DNA of 32,451 nucleotides, taken from positions 1-32,451 of the forward strand of contig CAZVVG010000005.1 of the NCBI GenBank assembly GCA_964630615.1, read 5' to 3'. The position numbers and the translations under genes were made by a program. Shown here in pieces: positions 7,258-15,791 of this stretch. Numbering within the stretch: the first letter of the stretch is position 1; every line of letters begins with the position of its first letter. Source of the stretch: CAZVVG01 sp964630615. Its GTDB lineage: Bacteria > Patescibacteriota > Minisyncoccia > Moranbacterales > UBA2206. The notes under the pieces were generated by a model, which ran no database searches, was not told the origin of the DNA, and saw only the letters and a program-made list of their open reading frames with translations.

Positions 7258-10200
7258 TTTCTTTTATGTTGGGAAATAAGGAAAAAAGAATCCAAGCACT
7301 GGAGATCATTACAAAGGTTGTCATTACAATACGGAAAAGAAAAGAAAAATAAGCTGGGACACTGGAAATAAAACTGGCTAAAATTTTTCTCCCTGGTCTC
7401 TGAGCATTTTCAAATTCGGACCCTAAGTCATCGACCACGGAAAAATCAACCGTGGCGGTAAAATATTTTTCATAGAATTCATTAATTTGCACGCCCCAAT
7501 ATTTATTCAGAGCCTTTTTAGTATTAAGGTCCTGGGTATAAAAACCTTTTACAGAAATTGAAAAATTATCCGTATTAAGGTTATAGGCTTGCGCTTTCAA
7601 GACAAAGGGCAACCAGTCAATTTGATTTAGCGAACTTTCTCGATTTTTTGGGAGATCTCGATTTTCTCTTTGGATTTCATTTTCAAGCTCACTATTTTCA
7701 TAATTATAATTTTCAGAAGGTATTTCTGTGGGAAAAATTGAAGAATTTCCTTCTTTGTTTAAGGCATTTGAGGAAGAATTTTGTGAGGAAGATTCTTCAC
7801 CTTCATCCTCTGGAGGGGTAAATGAAATTTCTGACTCAGACTCTTTTAGCTCAGCGTCGTTATAATACCAGGCCAAGGAAAGATCGTCCTTGTCTGGCAA
7901 AAGCCCGGAATTATCACTGGTTGAAGATGGGCCACCGGAGTTTGAAGAAGATGTTCCGCTACTTGATGAAGATGGAGGTGGTGTTGAAATTGGCTGAATC
8001 GCAAGACTAAGGGTAGCTCCCTTTTTGGCCAGAAAAGAGGATTTGCTATAATTAGGAAATTTTTCTTCTTCAAGGTTGGTGTAATGGCCAAGCAACTCTG
8101 GGTAAGCAGTGCTGTCGTCAGTAGAACCAATTTGAAAGCTTGGTTCGGTCACTAGAAATGCCCGATTTAGGCTTATTTTTTTGCCGGTTTCCTGACTGGT
8201 AGCGACAAGCTTTAGATTTAAATAAGTTCCCTTTTCAAACAGAATCGGAAAATAGACTATTTTTCCAGGAAGTTCTCCTGGAGGATAAGCCTGGGGAACA
8301 GTAACGCCATTAAGCGTCCAAAGAAAATCATAGTCATCCAGAGTTTCTCCACTTTCAGGGGTAATGTTGGCCTCAACAGCTAAAATTTCATCAGGCAGGA
8401 CTGGGCATATGGCTGCATCAGCTAAGGCTTCTTTATTATCCTTATCCACGATAACGGTTTTACAAATTTCTGCACCTGGAGTGATTTCTAGAGTATCATC
8501 CACGACAGCTCTTTTCACGATAAATTTATTGGCAAAAGAGCTTAAAGGAATTATAACCTGAGCATTGCCCTTTCGGGTTCCATCTTTTTCAGCATTGGTG
8601 CTGGCAACTTTTTCGGAAACATCTACTCTAACTTTTAGATACTTGGGCTCGTCTTTAAAATTCGCCTTAAATTTAAGAGTAGGAACTCCAACCCCAGAGG
8701 TCTGGCTGCTTTGAGTAAGCTCATCTTTGGTTAATTCTTCCCAATCTTCGCTGTCTGCATCCGGAGACGATCCGGCAAAAACCCTCCACTGATAATGCAA
8801 GGATTCACTTTTACTAGAATTTTCCACCGAGGAAACAACGTTTATCCAGTCAGCATCATCTCCATTGTCCGAAATGTCGTTGACGGGATTTTCCGGAGAA
8901 AACGAAAGATTAACCTCAATATTTTCGTATTTACCACCGCCCTCCGTGGGAGTAAGGATATTTTCCATTAAGCAGGCATTCATATATTCCTTATCTTCAT
9001 CATCTAGGTCAAAAAGACTTCCCTCTTGGCTAATATCCATATCATTTGTATCGTAGACGCTTACTTGGGTATTAACTACAGAACATAAAGGAGCCCCCAT
9101 CTCGTCTACAATACTTGTATCACAACAAGATAAATTATTGCTTTCATCTATAACATCAGCTGCCGAGACAGTATAGCTGTTTGCTGACAAGGTTGATTGC
9201 AAAGCAGTAGTATCAAGGCCATTGCAAACAGCCGGGTCTATTGGATGGTTATAGATAGGAGGAATCGCAGCAGGGTCTTCATAGGGAGCTGTTTCTGTTC
9301 CAATGTCAGAAGTTGCCGTGCCTGATCCCTCTCCGCCTGTTATATCTACAGACACGGTAGTTTCTCCCGCAATTACTCGCCGAGAAGCCAGTCTAATTGT
9401 TTGAGTTTGGACAAAAACAGTAGCAGTTTGCATATTATAACTGGAAAAGGGAGCTTTTTCATTCTGAGTTCCGGCCCTTTGGAAAGCTAGCGTGCGGGTG
9501 AACTCACAACCGTCTGGACAATCTGGCCATTGTTCCGGATCAATTTCAACAATAGGTTCTCCGCTTTCTTCCTCCGCTTCAAATTCGTAATCTTGCAACT
9601 CCGAACAAGTATTATTGGGGATTGCCCACATTATTTTGTAACTGGAGTCTTTATATAAGGTTGACATATAGGCAATGCCTTCAATCGCCACGCCCAACTT
9701 ATCTCCGGACTGGTAAACCCAGGTAAAGTTCTTGGCTCCCAAGCCGGTCACATTCGCCTCGTCCGGATTGCCCGTATCGGCTGTATCTGGATCTTCCGGA
9801 TTAGTGTGCCAAAAACTTTCCTCACCTTTGTTAAAACTATTATCACCGGTGGTATAACCGGGTGCGTCCGGAAAAAGATGAAAGCAGCTCTGAAATTCAT
9901 ACTCCTCGCCTGAAGTGGTGTCGTGAAAGAAGCAATGATTATTTTTTTCTATTTGGTCAGCTCCTCCATGAATGGCTAGATAACTACTTTTTCCATCAGA
10001 ATCAGTGTAATCAGCTTGGGTGTGGTCAAAACCATCGCTGGCGTAAATGCGCATGGCTTTAATTTTGTAGTCTTCCACATCGACTACACCCTCTCCTCCG
10101 TCGTAGTCTTTATTTAAGTTGCATCTTTTGTCATCATCCGAGCCCGGTGTGTATTTTTTTTCTGTGCTAGGCGGGCAATCTCCAGGTTGTAGATACCAAG

Positions 10201-10555
10201 TAAAATAAAGTTTTTCCGGTGGATTGCTGAAATAGAGCGGTTGGGCAGTGGCGGTTAACTCTTCGCCTGGCCTCGGATCCGTTGAAGTAAAGGTTACAGT
10301 TACTTGGGGGCCAGGCATTTTATAATTAGCCACGTTCATATACTTAGCATTTTCCTGAATAACTTCTTCAGTGATTCCAAATTTAGCCAGAACGCATTCA
10401 ATGGCCCTGGAGGGACTAATGAGCCCCAGTGCCTTACATTCAATATTTTTTCCCGGACCAAAAGCCGGCTCGGCCCAGGCATGGCGAGCATTGAGAAAAG
10501 CCAAAGCTAGGATTAAAAGTAAAATTCCAGAATTTCTTTTAAAAAGGAGACTCAT
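7250..10555 (-). CDS. Large secreted, C-terminally anchored Ig/PKD-like surface protein
   Basis: An 1101-residue protein. A signal peptide (about 1-28, ending AWA before EPAF) is followed by an exported region and ends with a C-terminal membrane helix (about 1070-1093) and a short charged tail. Several stretches look like Ig/PKD beta-sandwiches: VTVTFTSTDPRPGEELTATAQP...LYFTWYL, EVNLSFSPENPVND...LHYQWRVF, VEANITPESGETLDDYDFLWTLNG and LSLAIQPIS...LSLAWYYNDAEL, each with the core Trp. A Ser-rich low-complexity linker lies near residues 870-900, and many Cys are present. No enzyme motif was seen. It overlaps its neighbours at both ends (ATGA with the upstream gene), so it is an integral operon member, perhaps the outer stalk or adhesin of the secretion machine. 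That role is inferred from size, export and position. Confidence 0.75.
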   Translation of the reverse strand: MSLLFKRNSGILLLILALAFLNARHAWAEPAFGPGKNIECKALGLISPSRAIECVLAKFGITEEVIQENAKYMNVANYKMPGPQVTVTFTSTDPRPGEELTATAQPLYFSNPPEKLYFTWYLQPGDCPPSTEKKYTPGSDDDKRCNLNKDYDGGEGVVDVEDYKIKAMRIYASDGFDHTQADYTDSDGKSSYLAIHGGADQIEKNNHCFFHDTTSGEEYEFQSCFHLFPDAPGYTTGDNSFNKGEESFWHTNPEDPDTADTGNPDEANVTGLGAKNFTWVYQSGDKLGVAIEGIAYMSTLYKDSSYKIMWAIPNNTCSELQDYEFEAEEESGEPIVEIDPEQWPDCPDGCEFTRTLAFQRAGTQNEKAPFSSYNMQTATVFVQTQTIRLASRRVIAGETTVSVDITGGEGSGTATSDIGTETAPYEDPAAIPPIYNHPIDPAVCNGLDTTALQSTLSANSYTVSAADVIDESNNLSCCDTSIVDEMGAPLCSVVNTQVSVYDTNDMDISQEGSLFDLDDEDKEYMNACLMENILTPTEGGGKYENIEVNLSFSPENPVNDISDNGDDADWINVVSSVENSSKSESLHYQWRVFAGSSPDADSEDWEELTKDELTQSSQTSGVGVPTLKFKANFKDEPKYLKVRVDVSEKVASTNAEKDGTRKGNAQVIIPLSSFANKFIVKRAVVDDTLEITPGAEICKTVIVDKDNKEALADAAICPVLPDEILAVEANITPESGETLDDYDFLWTLNGVTVPQAYPPGELPGKIVYFPILFEKGTYLNLKLVATSQETGKKISLNRAFLVTEPSFQIGSTDDSTAYPELLGHYTNLEEEKFPNYSKSSFLAKKGATLSLAIQPISTPPPSSSSSGTSSSNSGGPSSTSDNSGLLPDKDDLSLAWYYNDAELKESESEISFTPPEDEGEESSSQNSSSNALNKEGNSSIFPTEIPSENYNYENSELENEIQRENRDLPKNRESSLNQIDWLPFVLKAQAYNLNTDNFSISVKGFYTQDLNTKKALNKYWGVQINEFYEKYFTATVDFSVVDDLGSEFENAQRPGRKILASFISSVPAYFSFLFRIVMTTFVMISSAWILFSLFPNIKENE

Positions 10556-11220
10556 AAAATTTGATTATTGATAAAAATTATGTAAGCGTCCAGGACGATG
10601 AGGAATAAAAAGCCGAAAATATAGGAGTAAAAAAAGGAACGGGTTTTGTAGGCCAGGCAGCCTCCTAAGAGAAAAATCAGGGCTTGGGGCAGGAGAAAAA
10701 GAAAATATTCTCTCAAGATCAAAACCGGAAAAAGAAAAACCGTAGCTTGCACCAAAATCGACCACGGTCCCAAGGTTTCTCTTAAGGCGGAAATCAGGAA
10801 GCCAGAAAAGAAAACTTGTTGCAAAGAGAAAACCGAATTCATAAGAAGCAATTCGTAAAAGAGAAAATAGGTGTAACTGGAAAAAACGAAAAAGGGAGGA
10901 GCGTAATTTTTTTCAAAGTCCAGATAGCGAATCAGGAGAAAAAAAACAATAGCTAAAAAAACAAACATCAAGCCACCCCAAAGAAAACCGTCTTTTTTGT
11001 TTTTCAAATTCAAGCCAAAATCCTGAAAATCTTTTTTCAAAACCAGTTTCACGTAGAAAAAGGGAATAAGAAGGAGAAAGAAAAAGTTCTTGGTCAGATA
11101 CTGCAAGTAATCTTCGCTGGGGAAAAAATAAACAAAGAAGAAACAAAAAACGGCAAGGAGAAGGCTTAGCAAAGCCTCTTTCCATTTTTCCAGCGAAATT
11201 TTTTTTAGATGGGTATACAT
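10552..11220 (-). CDS. CPBP-like polytopic membrane protein with altered active-site motif
   Basis: A 222-residue protein with about seven membrane segments. Its layout resembles the CPBP (CAAX protease/bacteriocin-processing) family: an FGLNLKNKKDG entry segment, then SLQQVFFSGFLISALRETLG, then SILVQATVFLFPVL and a closing helix FGFLFLIVLDAYIIF. Active family members have EExxxR in the second element and His in the next two. Here the corresponding residues read QQ (134-135), Ser139 and Pro165, so an enzyme is unlikely if the alignment is right. It could instead be a scaffold or immunity-type relative. The stop codon overlaps the next start as ATGA. Family membership is a weak call; membrane topology is clear. 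Confidence 0.55.
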   Translation of the reverse strand: MYTHLKKISLEKWKEALLSLLLAVFCFFFVYFFPSEDYLQYLTKNFFFLLLIPFFYVKLVLKKDFQDFGLNLKNKKDGFLWGGLMFVFLAIVFFLLIRYLDFEKNYAPPFFVFSSYTYFLFYELLLMNSVFSLQQVFFSGFLISALRETLGPWSILVQATVFLFPVLILREYFLFLLPQALIFLLGGCLAYKTRSFFYSYIFGFLFLIVLDAYIIFINNQIL

Positions 11221-11221
11221 T

Positions 11222-11707
11222 TTAGCTATAAGCGGGTTCAGTTTCTACTGAATAACCTTTTTTATTTTCTTCAAGCGCATCTTGTAGATCGGCCTCTTTT
11301 CTTTCTCTAAGTAAAAGATAAAAAACAACAACTACGATAAGAGTTTCTGTGGGAAAAAAATTTAATATAGGAATAAATTCTATAAAGGTCCCACCAAATA
11401 AAACTCCTAATTTTCTGACGATAAACTTTACCATCATCCTTTTCATTCCTGCGCGAGTAATAAACATAATGAACCAAATAACAAACCAAACTATAATAGT
11501 AATCAAGGTTCCAATTATGGGAAGCGATCCGAGTCCGGTGAGGTCAGAAATGTCCTTAAACAAAGCGGCTGTCAAGGCGATTCCGTAAGTCCAATCTAAA
11601 AAGGGGTCTATGTAAATTCCCAGGGGTGTGCGCTTAAAAATAGCCATTATCTGTTTTTCTGTAAGTCTGGCGGTTCTATAGGTGGAACGAATTTCTTTAT
11701 ACAACAT
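11222..11707 (-). CDS. Small membrane protein of the secretion operon, unknown
   Basis: A 161-residue protein. The N-terminal amphipathic part has TPLGIYIDPFLDWTYGIALTAAL. Two to three hydrophobic segments follow (about 58-84 and 118-134; the first reads LPIIGTLITIIVWFVIWFIMFI), with an intervening basic helix (RAGMKRMMVKFIVRKLG) and a charged C-terminus. No family recognised. It sits 6 nt after the VirB4 ATPase gene and 1 nt before the CPBP-like gene, a tight arrangement that suggests equimolar production with the inner-membrane complex. ATG 11647 (MAIFKRTPLG) is an alternative start; I kept the first because the spacing to the upstream stop is short. Confidence 0.7.
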   Translation of the reverse strand: MLYKEIRSTYRTARLTEKQIMAIFKRTPLGIYIDPFLDWTYGIALTAALFKDISDLTGLGSLPIIGTLITIIVWFVIWFIMFITRAGMKRMMVKFIVRKLGVLFGGTFIEFIPILNFFPTETLIVVVVFYLLLRERKEADLQDALEENKKGYSVETEPAYS

Positions 11708-11713
11708 ATTTTT

Positions 11714-13546
11714 TTATTCAGCTTCTTCTTGGGCTAACTCTTTTTTGGCTTCTTCAATTTCCAAAAGCTGGGAAGGATCGGTGGTGATGATCTGATCTTC
11801 GCTGTAGGAAGCGACCACCTGAATGGCTACGTGGCGGGTGCCGGCGAAGAAAATTCCTTCACCCACGTTACTTTCCAGCAAAAGAAACTTTTCCTGATCA
11901 GTGAGATAAAAAGTTTCCGCGACTGTATCAATAGCGGCCGGGGACTGTTTAAGCAGGAGCTGGATGGAGGAATTGGTAACAATCGGTTTGCCGTAGCGGG
12001 AAGACAAGAAATCGTTAACGTCTTGGGTGATGGTGGTCAGGCCGGTGAAGTATTTGCGGCAGCGCTTGGCGATTCCGAAAAGAAAGGAAGCCGCGTCTTC
12101 GTATTTCATCATTAACCAGGCTTCGTCTACCAGGACAATCCGCTTGCGAATATTGGTGCGCATCTCGTTCCAGATAAACTGCAGGACAACATACATCGCG
12201 ATGGGACGCAATTCTTCTTCCATGTCGCGGATATTGAAAACTACCATGGGATTGTTAACGTTGATGTTGGTGACATTGTTGAGAAAACCGGAAAAAATTC
12301 CTTCCGTGTATTTTTCCAGGCGAATGGCCAAATCTTCTCCGCCTTCCATATTGCGCAGCACCTGATACAGATCCGACATGGTCGGAAAACTTTCTTTGCT
12401 CAGAGCGTTCAAATTGGCCTGAGCGGTAATATCCTTAATTTCATAGGTTTCCCGGATGGCCCGGTCCAAAATGGAATCTTCTTCCGGAGTAATGTTGCCG
12501 AGCATCAAATGAAGCAAACCAATCAAAGAAGCGATATTGTTTCTCAAAATGTCCGAAGGATCTTCGTCGTCGCCAACCTTGGGCAAGTCAAAAGGATTGA
12601 GATGACTTTTGGAATTGAGGGAAATTTTGAAAAACATTCCTCCCACCGTGTCGCACAGGTGACGGTATTCGTTTTCTGGGTCAATAACAATCACTTCCGT
12701 TCCGATCATCAAAGAGCGCAGAATTTCCAGTTTAACGGAATAACTTTTCCCGGCTCCGGATTTGGCAAAGACCACCATATTTCCGTTTTCCATCTGAAAA
12801 CGGTCAAAAATTATCAGGCTGTTGTTGTGGCGATTGATCCCGTAAAGGATGCCCTCTTCACTGGAAAGATTGGAAGAAACAAACGGGAAAGTCGTAGAAA
12901 GCGGAGAAGAATCCATGCTGGTTCCAACGTCTAATTCGTCGTTGGCCAGGGGAAGCGAGGAATTAAAGCCTTGTTCTGTTTTGAAAACCGCGGTTTTGGT
13001 ATAAACCAGCTGGGTTTCCAAGATTCCCATAATGCTGTTGACGAGCTTGCTCAATTCTTTTTCCTCCTGGGCGTAGACAGTAATATAAAGACCGAAGCGG
13101 AAAAACTTTTCCGTCCCCTGCTGAAGCTTGTCCCGCAATTCATCAATGTCCCGCATGGCCGTTTCCAAAACCGGATCGCGAATCATTCCCCGTTCTTCTT
13201 CAATGTGGATTTGGGACTGCACCTGGGTGGCGCTTTTTCTCAGGTTTTTGAGAATCGTGCCGGTGTCAATGGGATGGATGAACATGGAGATGTCAATCGG
13301 CATGTCAATGTTGATGATGGGAGAGAACCAGTTGCTGTGGAGATAGCGCGGATAAGTAACCACGAAGATGGTTTGAGCCAGTGTTTCTCCGATGCGGATG
13401 TAGCGATGGGTAATTTTAATGGCGGAAGGGGAAATGAGATCTTGGAGCCGAGCCACTCCTTCTTGGTAGTATTTCTCGCTTAAAAGCACCTCGTCGGAGG
13501 GAAGCGCTTCTTTGAGTTCGGATTTTTTCTTGAAAAAATCTAACAT
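11714..13546 (-). CDS. virB4: VirB4-type secretion ATPase, ATPase-bearing part
   Basis: A 610-residue AAA+/RecA-like ATPase of the VirB4/TrbE/TraC family, the motor that powers pilus assembly or substrate transfer at the inner membrane. Residues 1-240 are the N-terminal family domain (for example YLHSNWFSPIINIDMPIDISMFI). Walker A is AKSGAGKS (261-268), with Ala where the first Gly is usual. Walker B is IVLVDEAW (470-477), followed by TGLTTITQDVNDFLSSRYG and NSSIQLLLKQS, the conserved motifs after it. With the upstream 228-residue gene it adds up to about 838 residues, the usual size of whole VirB4, so the first domain has been split off as a separate gene. Base composition is slightly more GC-rich than the flanks. 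The identification is firm; the substrate is unknown. Confidence 0.93.
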   Translation of the reverse strand: MLDFFKKKSELKEALPSDEVLLSEKYYQEGVARLQDLISPSAIKITHRYIRIGETLAQTIFVVTYPRYLHSNWFSPIINIDMPIDISMFIHPIDTGTILKNLRKSATQVQSQIHIEEERGMIRDPVLETAMRDIDELRDKLQQGTEKFFRFGLYITVYAQEEKELSKLVNSIMGILETQLVYTKTAVFKTEQGFNSSLPLANDELDVGTSMDSSPLSTTFPFVSSNLSSEEGILYGINRHNNSLIIFDRFQMENGNMVVFAKSGAGKSYSVKLEILRSLMIGTEVIVIDPENEYRHLCDTVGGMFFKISLNSKSHLNPFDLPKVGDDEDPSDILRNNIASLIGLLHLMLGNITPEEDSILDRAIRETYEIKDITAQANLNALSKESFPTMSDLYQVLRNMEGGEDLAIRLEKYTEGIFSGFLNNVTNINVNNPMVVFNIRDMEEELRPIAMYVVLQFIWNEMRTNIRKRIVLVDEAWLMMKYEDAASFLFGIAKRCRKYFTGLTTITQDVNDFLSSRYGKPIVTNSSIQLLLKQSPAAIDTVAETFYLTDQEKFLLLESNVGEGIFFAGTRHVAIQVVASYSEDQIITTDPSQLLEIEEAKKELAQEEAE

Positions 13547-13562
13547 ATAAAAATGAAATAAT

Positions 13563-14249
13563 TTATCTAATGTCCAAATTGCGTGTGTCTTCCAGCTCTG
13601 TCAGGTTGAAAACATTGGAATTATAGGAATTGTAGAGCAGTTCTATGAGTTCTTTGGTTTTGAGCGGAGCCATTTTGAGTCCGATACCCGAAAGACTTAC
13701 CATAATGTGGTTCATGCGTTGAAAAAGCTGGTTGCGGCAAGTTTCAAAAAGCTCCCGCGTTTCTACGATGCTTTGGCGGGGATTCAACAGGGAGCTGAAT
13801 TTTTCCATCACGCCTTTCTCCCGGTTTTCAATGGAAGAAAAAGGAACTACGATGTAAAAATTTTTGTCCATAATGTTGGAAACAGAAACCAGGTGCTGGA
13901 TGAAATTTTTGTATTCCGAAATTTGAAAGCGCAAAAGCTCGTTGGGTTGGTTTTTTTCCTTTCGTTCGATGAATTCCAGATATTTTTCAATATTCAGCTT
14001 CCGGGAATTGATCAGAATCTGGATGGGAAAATCCAACGAATTAAGAAAATTTTTATACTGTTCAATGATTGCCTCTTGCTCCTGGGTGGATTTGAGATCG
14101 TAGTTGATGGCGGAAACACTCAAAATTCCCCGGAGCGCTCCGTTTTTAAGGACGATGGAATCGTCTTTCACTTCCGCCACGTCCACGAATCCCTGGCTAG
14201 TGGAATCAGAAACTTTGCGGGTTATTTTGGGCGAGCTTAATACCTCCAT
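13563..14249 (-). CDS. VirB4/TraC N-terminal domain as a separate protein
   Basis: A 228-residue cytoplasmic protein. Its first part (QGFVDVAEVKDDSIVLKNGALRGILSVSAINYDLKSTQEQEAIIEQYKNFLNSLDFPIQILI) is the pattern of the N-terminal domain of TraC/VirB4 ATPases. It then has an alpha-helical region with KNFYIVVPFSS, as in the full-length family. It has no Walker motifs. The following gene, 16 nt away, begins where the rest of VirB4 would continue. It overlaps the PrgI gene upstream by 13 nt. The split is clean and both halves are intact, so it looks like a functional two-gene form, not a frameshift. It presumably docks the ATPase on the membrane complex. Confidence 0.8.
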   Translation of the reverse strand: MEVLSSPKITRKVSDSTSQGFVDVAEVKDDSIVLKNGALRGILSVSAINYDLKSTQEQEAIIEQYKNFLNSLDFPIQILINSRKLNIEKYLEFIERKEKNQPNELLRFQISEYKNFIQHLVSVSNIMDKNFYIVVPFSSIENREKGVMEKFSSLLNPRQSIVETRELFETCRNQLFQRMNHIMVSLSGIGLKMAPLKTKELIELLYNSYNSNVFNLTELEDTRNLDIR

Positions 14250-14656
14250 GTTTTTTCTCGGCTGTCAAGCAATCTTGACAACTCTTCAATTTTATCTCTT
14301 TTTAGGACTTTTTCCCGAATTTTTTCTCCCGGTTCTTTTTTTCGGGGAGGAACTTTTTTCAGTAGCAGATTTCGATTAAAATCCCTTTTCCAGACATAAA
14401 TTTTCGGACGGAAAAAAAAGAAAACCATGGAAATCAAAAAAAACAGAAAAGATTGCCCGTTGGGGCGGAAAAAAGCGAAAGCGGAAAAAAGAGCCACCGT
14501 GAAAAGTCCGGCAATGACAAAAGCGGAAAAATCCAGAAAATTCCACAAAATGAACAAAATCACTCCGGCGCCAGCCAGCCAACCCAATTGTTTGGCGGTC
14601 AGCGGTCCGACGATTTTGTCTTCAACATCCAGAAATTGAGGGACGTTGTGCATCAT
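14237..14656 (-). CDS. PrgI/VirB3-like inner-membrane protein
   Basis: A 139-residue protein beginning NVPQFLDVEDKIVGPLTAKQLGWLAGAGVILFILW, which is the PrgI-family pattern (PF12666-like). Two adjacent membrane helices lie at about 25-43 and 46-62, then a further hydrophobic stretch (68-83) and PKIYVWKRD. A basic charged C-terminal tail follows. PrgI proteins occupy the VirB3 position next to VirB4 and help anchor it in the membrane; the order here, PrgI then VirB4, is the usual one in Gram-positive and candidate-phyla systems. The gene overlaps the VirB4 N-domain gene by 13 nt. Confidence 0.85.
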   Translation of the reverse strand: MMHNVPQFLDVEDKIVGPLTAKQLGWLAGAGVILFILWNFLDFSAFVIAGLFTVALFSAFAFFRPNGQSFLFFLISMVFFFFRPKIYVWKRDFNRNLLLKKVPPRKKEPGEKIREKVLKRDKIEELSRLLDSREKTWRY

Positions 14657-14683
14657 AGGATTAGGTTTTGGTCGGGTAAAAAA

Positions 14684-15784
14684 TTAGATAGGAAAATTTT
14701 TTAAATTTACGACATTTTTCGGGGGAGATAATTCCGGCCTGGTTGCAATGGGAGCGGCCTGGCTAAAATCAAATTTTTTTCTGGGGTTTCCGGAAGCAGG
14801 TTGAGAGGGAGGAAGATTTCCAAAGCGGGAATTTCTTCCTTGCTCATAAGGGAATTTTTGGCGGTGGGAAAATTGCAGCGTGTTAATGTTCTTTTCTTGG
14901 GCAGGCGCGGTTTGGCTAGAAGCGGGAATCGGTCTTTGTTGCGCGTAAGGCGGGTGGGGCGGGGCCGGGGGTGAGACTTTTTTTTCCGGAACGGTTTGTG
15001 TTTGGGTGAAAATTATCTGTTGAGTTTTTTTGTTCACAACCAGGAGGGCGCCTTCGTCAAAGGATTTAAGCAGTTCGGCTAATTTTTGTCTTTCCGCTTC
15101 GGATAAATTTCTGGCATTCTGGCTTCGGAAAAGATATTTGGAGCGTTCAAGCGCCGTGTGTTTTTCGTAACCCAAATTAAAAGTGTAATCGGAAATCCAG
15201 TTTTTGATGGAAGGCCGGACCGGATAAGGAAAGTTGCGCAGGGTAACACTACTGGAGGTGATGAGTTGCTCCCCTACCTTAAGGTAGATTCTTAAGGCTT
15301 CAGCGAGGGATAATTTTGTCAGATTTTCTTTAACTTGGGCTATTTCTTTTTGTCTTTCTCCTTCTTTGACTAAATCATCTTTTGCCTTATTTTTAATCCA
15401 GGGCTCTACCTCTAAGATTTTTTTATTGGCTTCTTCATCGGAAACAATAGGAGGGGATTTTAACTGAGACCATTGATTAAGAAAAATCTGAGATTCTTTA
15501 AAGTATTCAGGAAAGCGGCTAAAAATTCTCTTGTTTATTTCATAGGCAATGCCATAGCTTATATTCTCAGGGGTTCTGAAATTTTTTGAAACTAGGAAAG
15601 GTAATTCCTTCAATGGAAAATCTTGGGTAAAAATTAAGCCTACTTCTTTAGATACGGAACTTATTAAAGATTCATTTATTCCATATAGAAAACAAGATTT
15701 TTCTAACTCCAAGCGTGAATCATTAGAAAGGAGATAATCTTTAACTTCTAGTGGGAGCTTGCCTATCTTTTCTTGAAAGGTCAT
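14684..15784 (-). CDS. Unknown cytoplasmic protein with proline-rich tail, secretion operon
   Basis: A 366-residue protein without membrane segments. Residues 1-230 look helical: for example LPLEVKDYLLSNDSRLELEKSCFLYGI and LTKLSLAEALRIYLKVGEQLITSSSVTLRNFPYPVRPSIKNWISDYTFNLGYEKHTALERSKYLF. A putative beta segment GALLVVNKKTQQIIFTQTQ follows. Residues 255-366 are Pro/Gln/Ser-rich and probably disordered. I do not recognise the family. It lies between VirB6 and PrgI with 7- and 27-nt gaps. The start region LPLEVKDYLLS has the look of a helical docking segment; an adaptor between membrane channel and ATPase would fit, but this is conjecture. Confidence 0.7.
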   Translation of the reverse strand: MTFQEKIGKLPLEVKDYLLSNDSRLELEKSCFLYGINESLISSVSKEVGLIFTQDFPLKELPFLVSKNFRTPENISYGIAYEINKRIFSRFPEYFKESQIFLNQWSQLKSPPIVSDEEANKKILEVEPWIKNKAKDDLVKEGERQKEIAQVKENLTKLSLAEALRIYLKVGEQLITSSSVTLRNFPYPVRPSIKNWISDYTFNLGYEKHTALERSKYLFRSQNARNLSEAERQKLAELLKSFDEGALLVVNKKTQQIIFTQTQTVPEKKVSPPAPPHPPYAQQRPIPASSQTAPAQEKNINTLQFSHRQKFPYEQGRNSRFGNLPPSQPASGNPRKKFDFSQAAPIATRPELSPPKNVVNLKNFPI

Positions 15785-15791
15785 TCTTTTG

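Noticed and set aside
13128..13483. Long plus-strand frames inside the VirB4 genes
   Set aside because: They are antisense shadows of a well-conserved ATPase and have no family resemblance.
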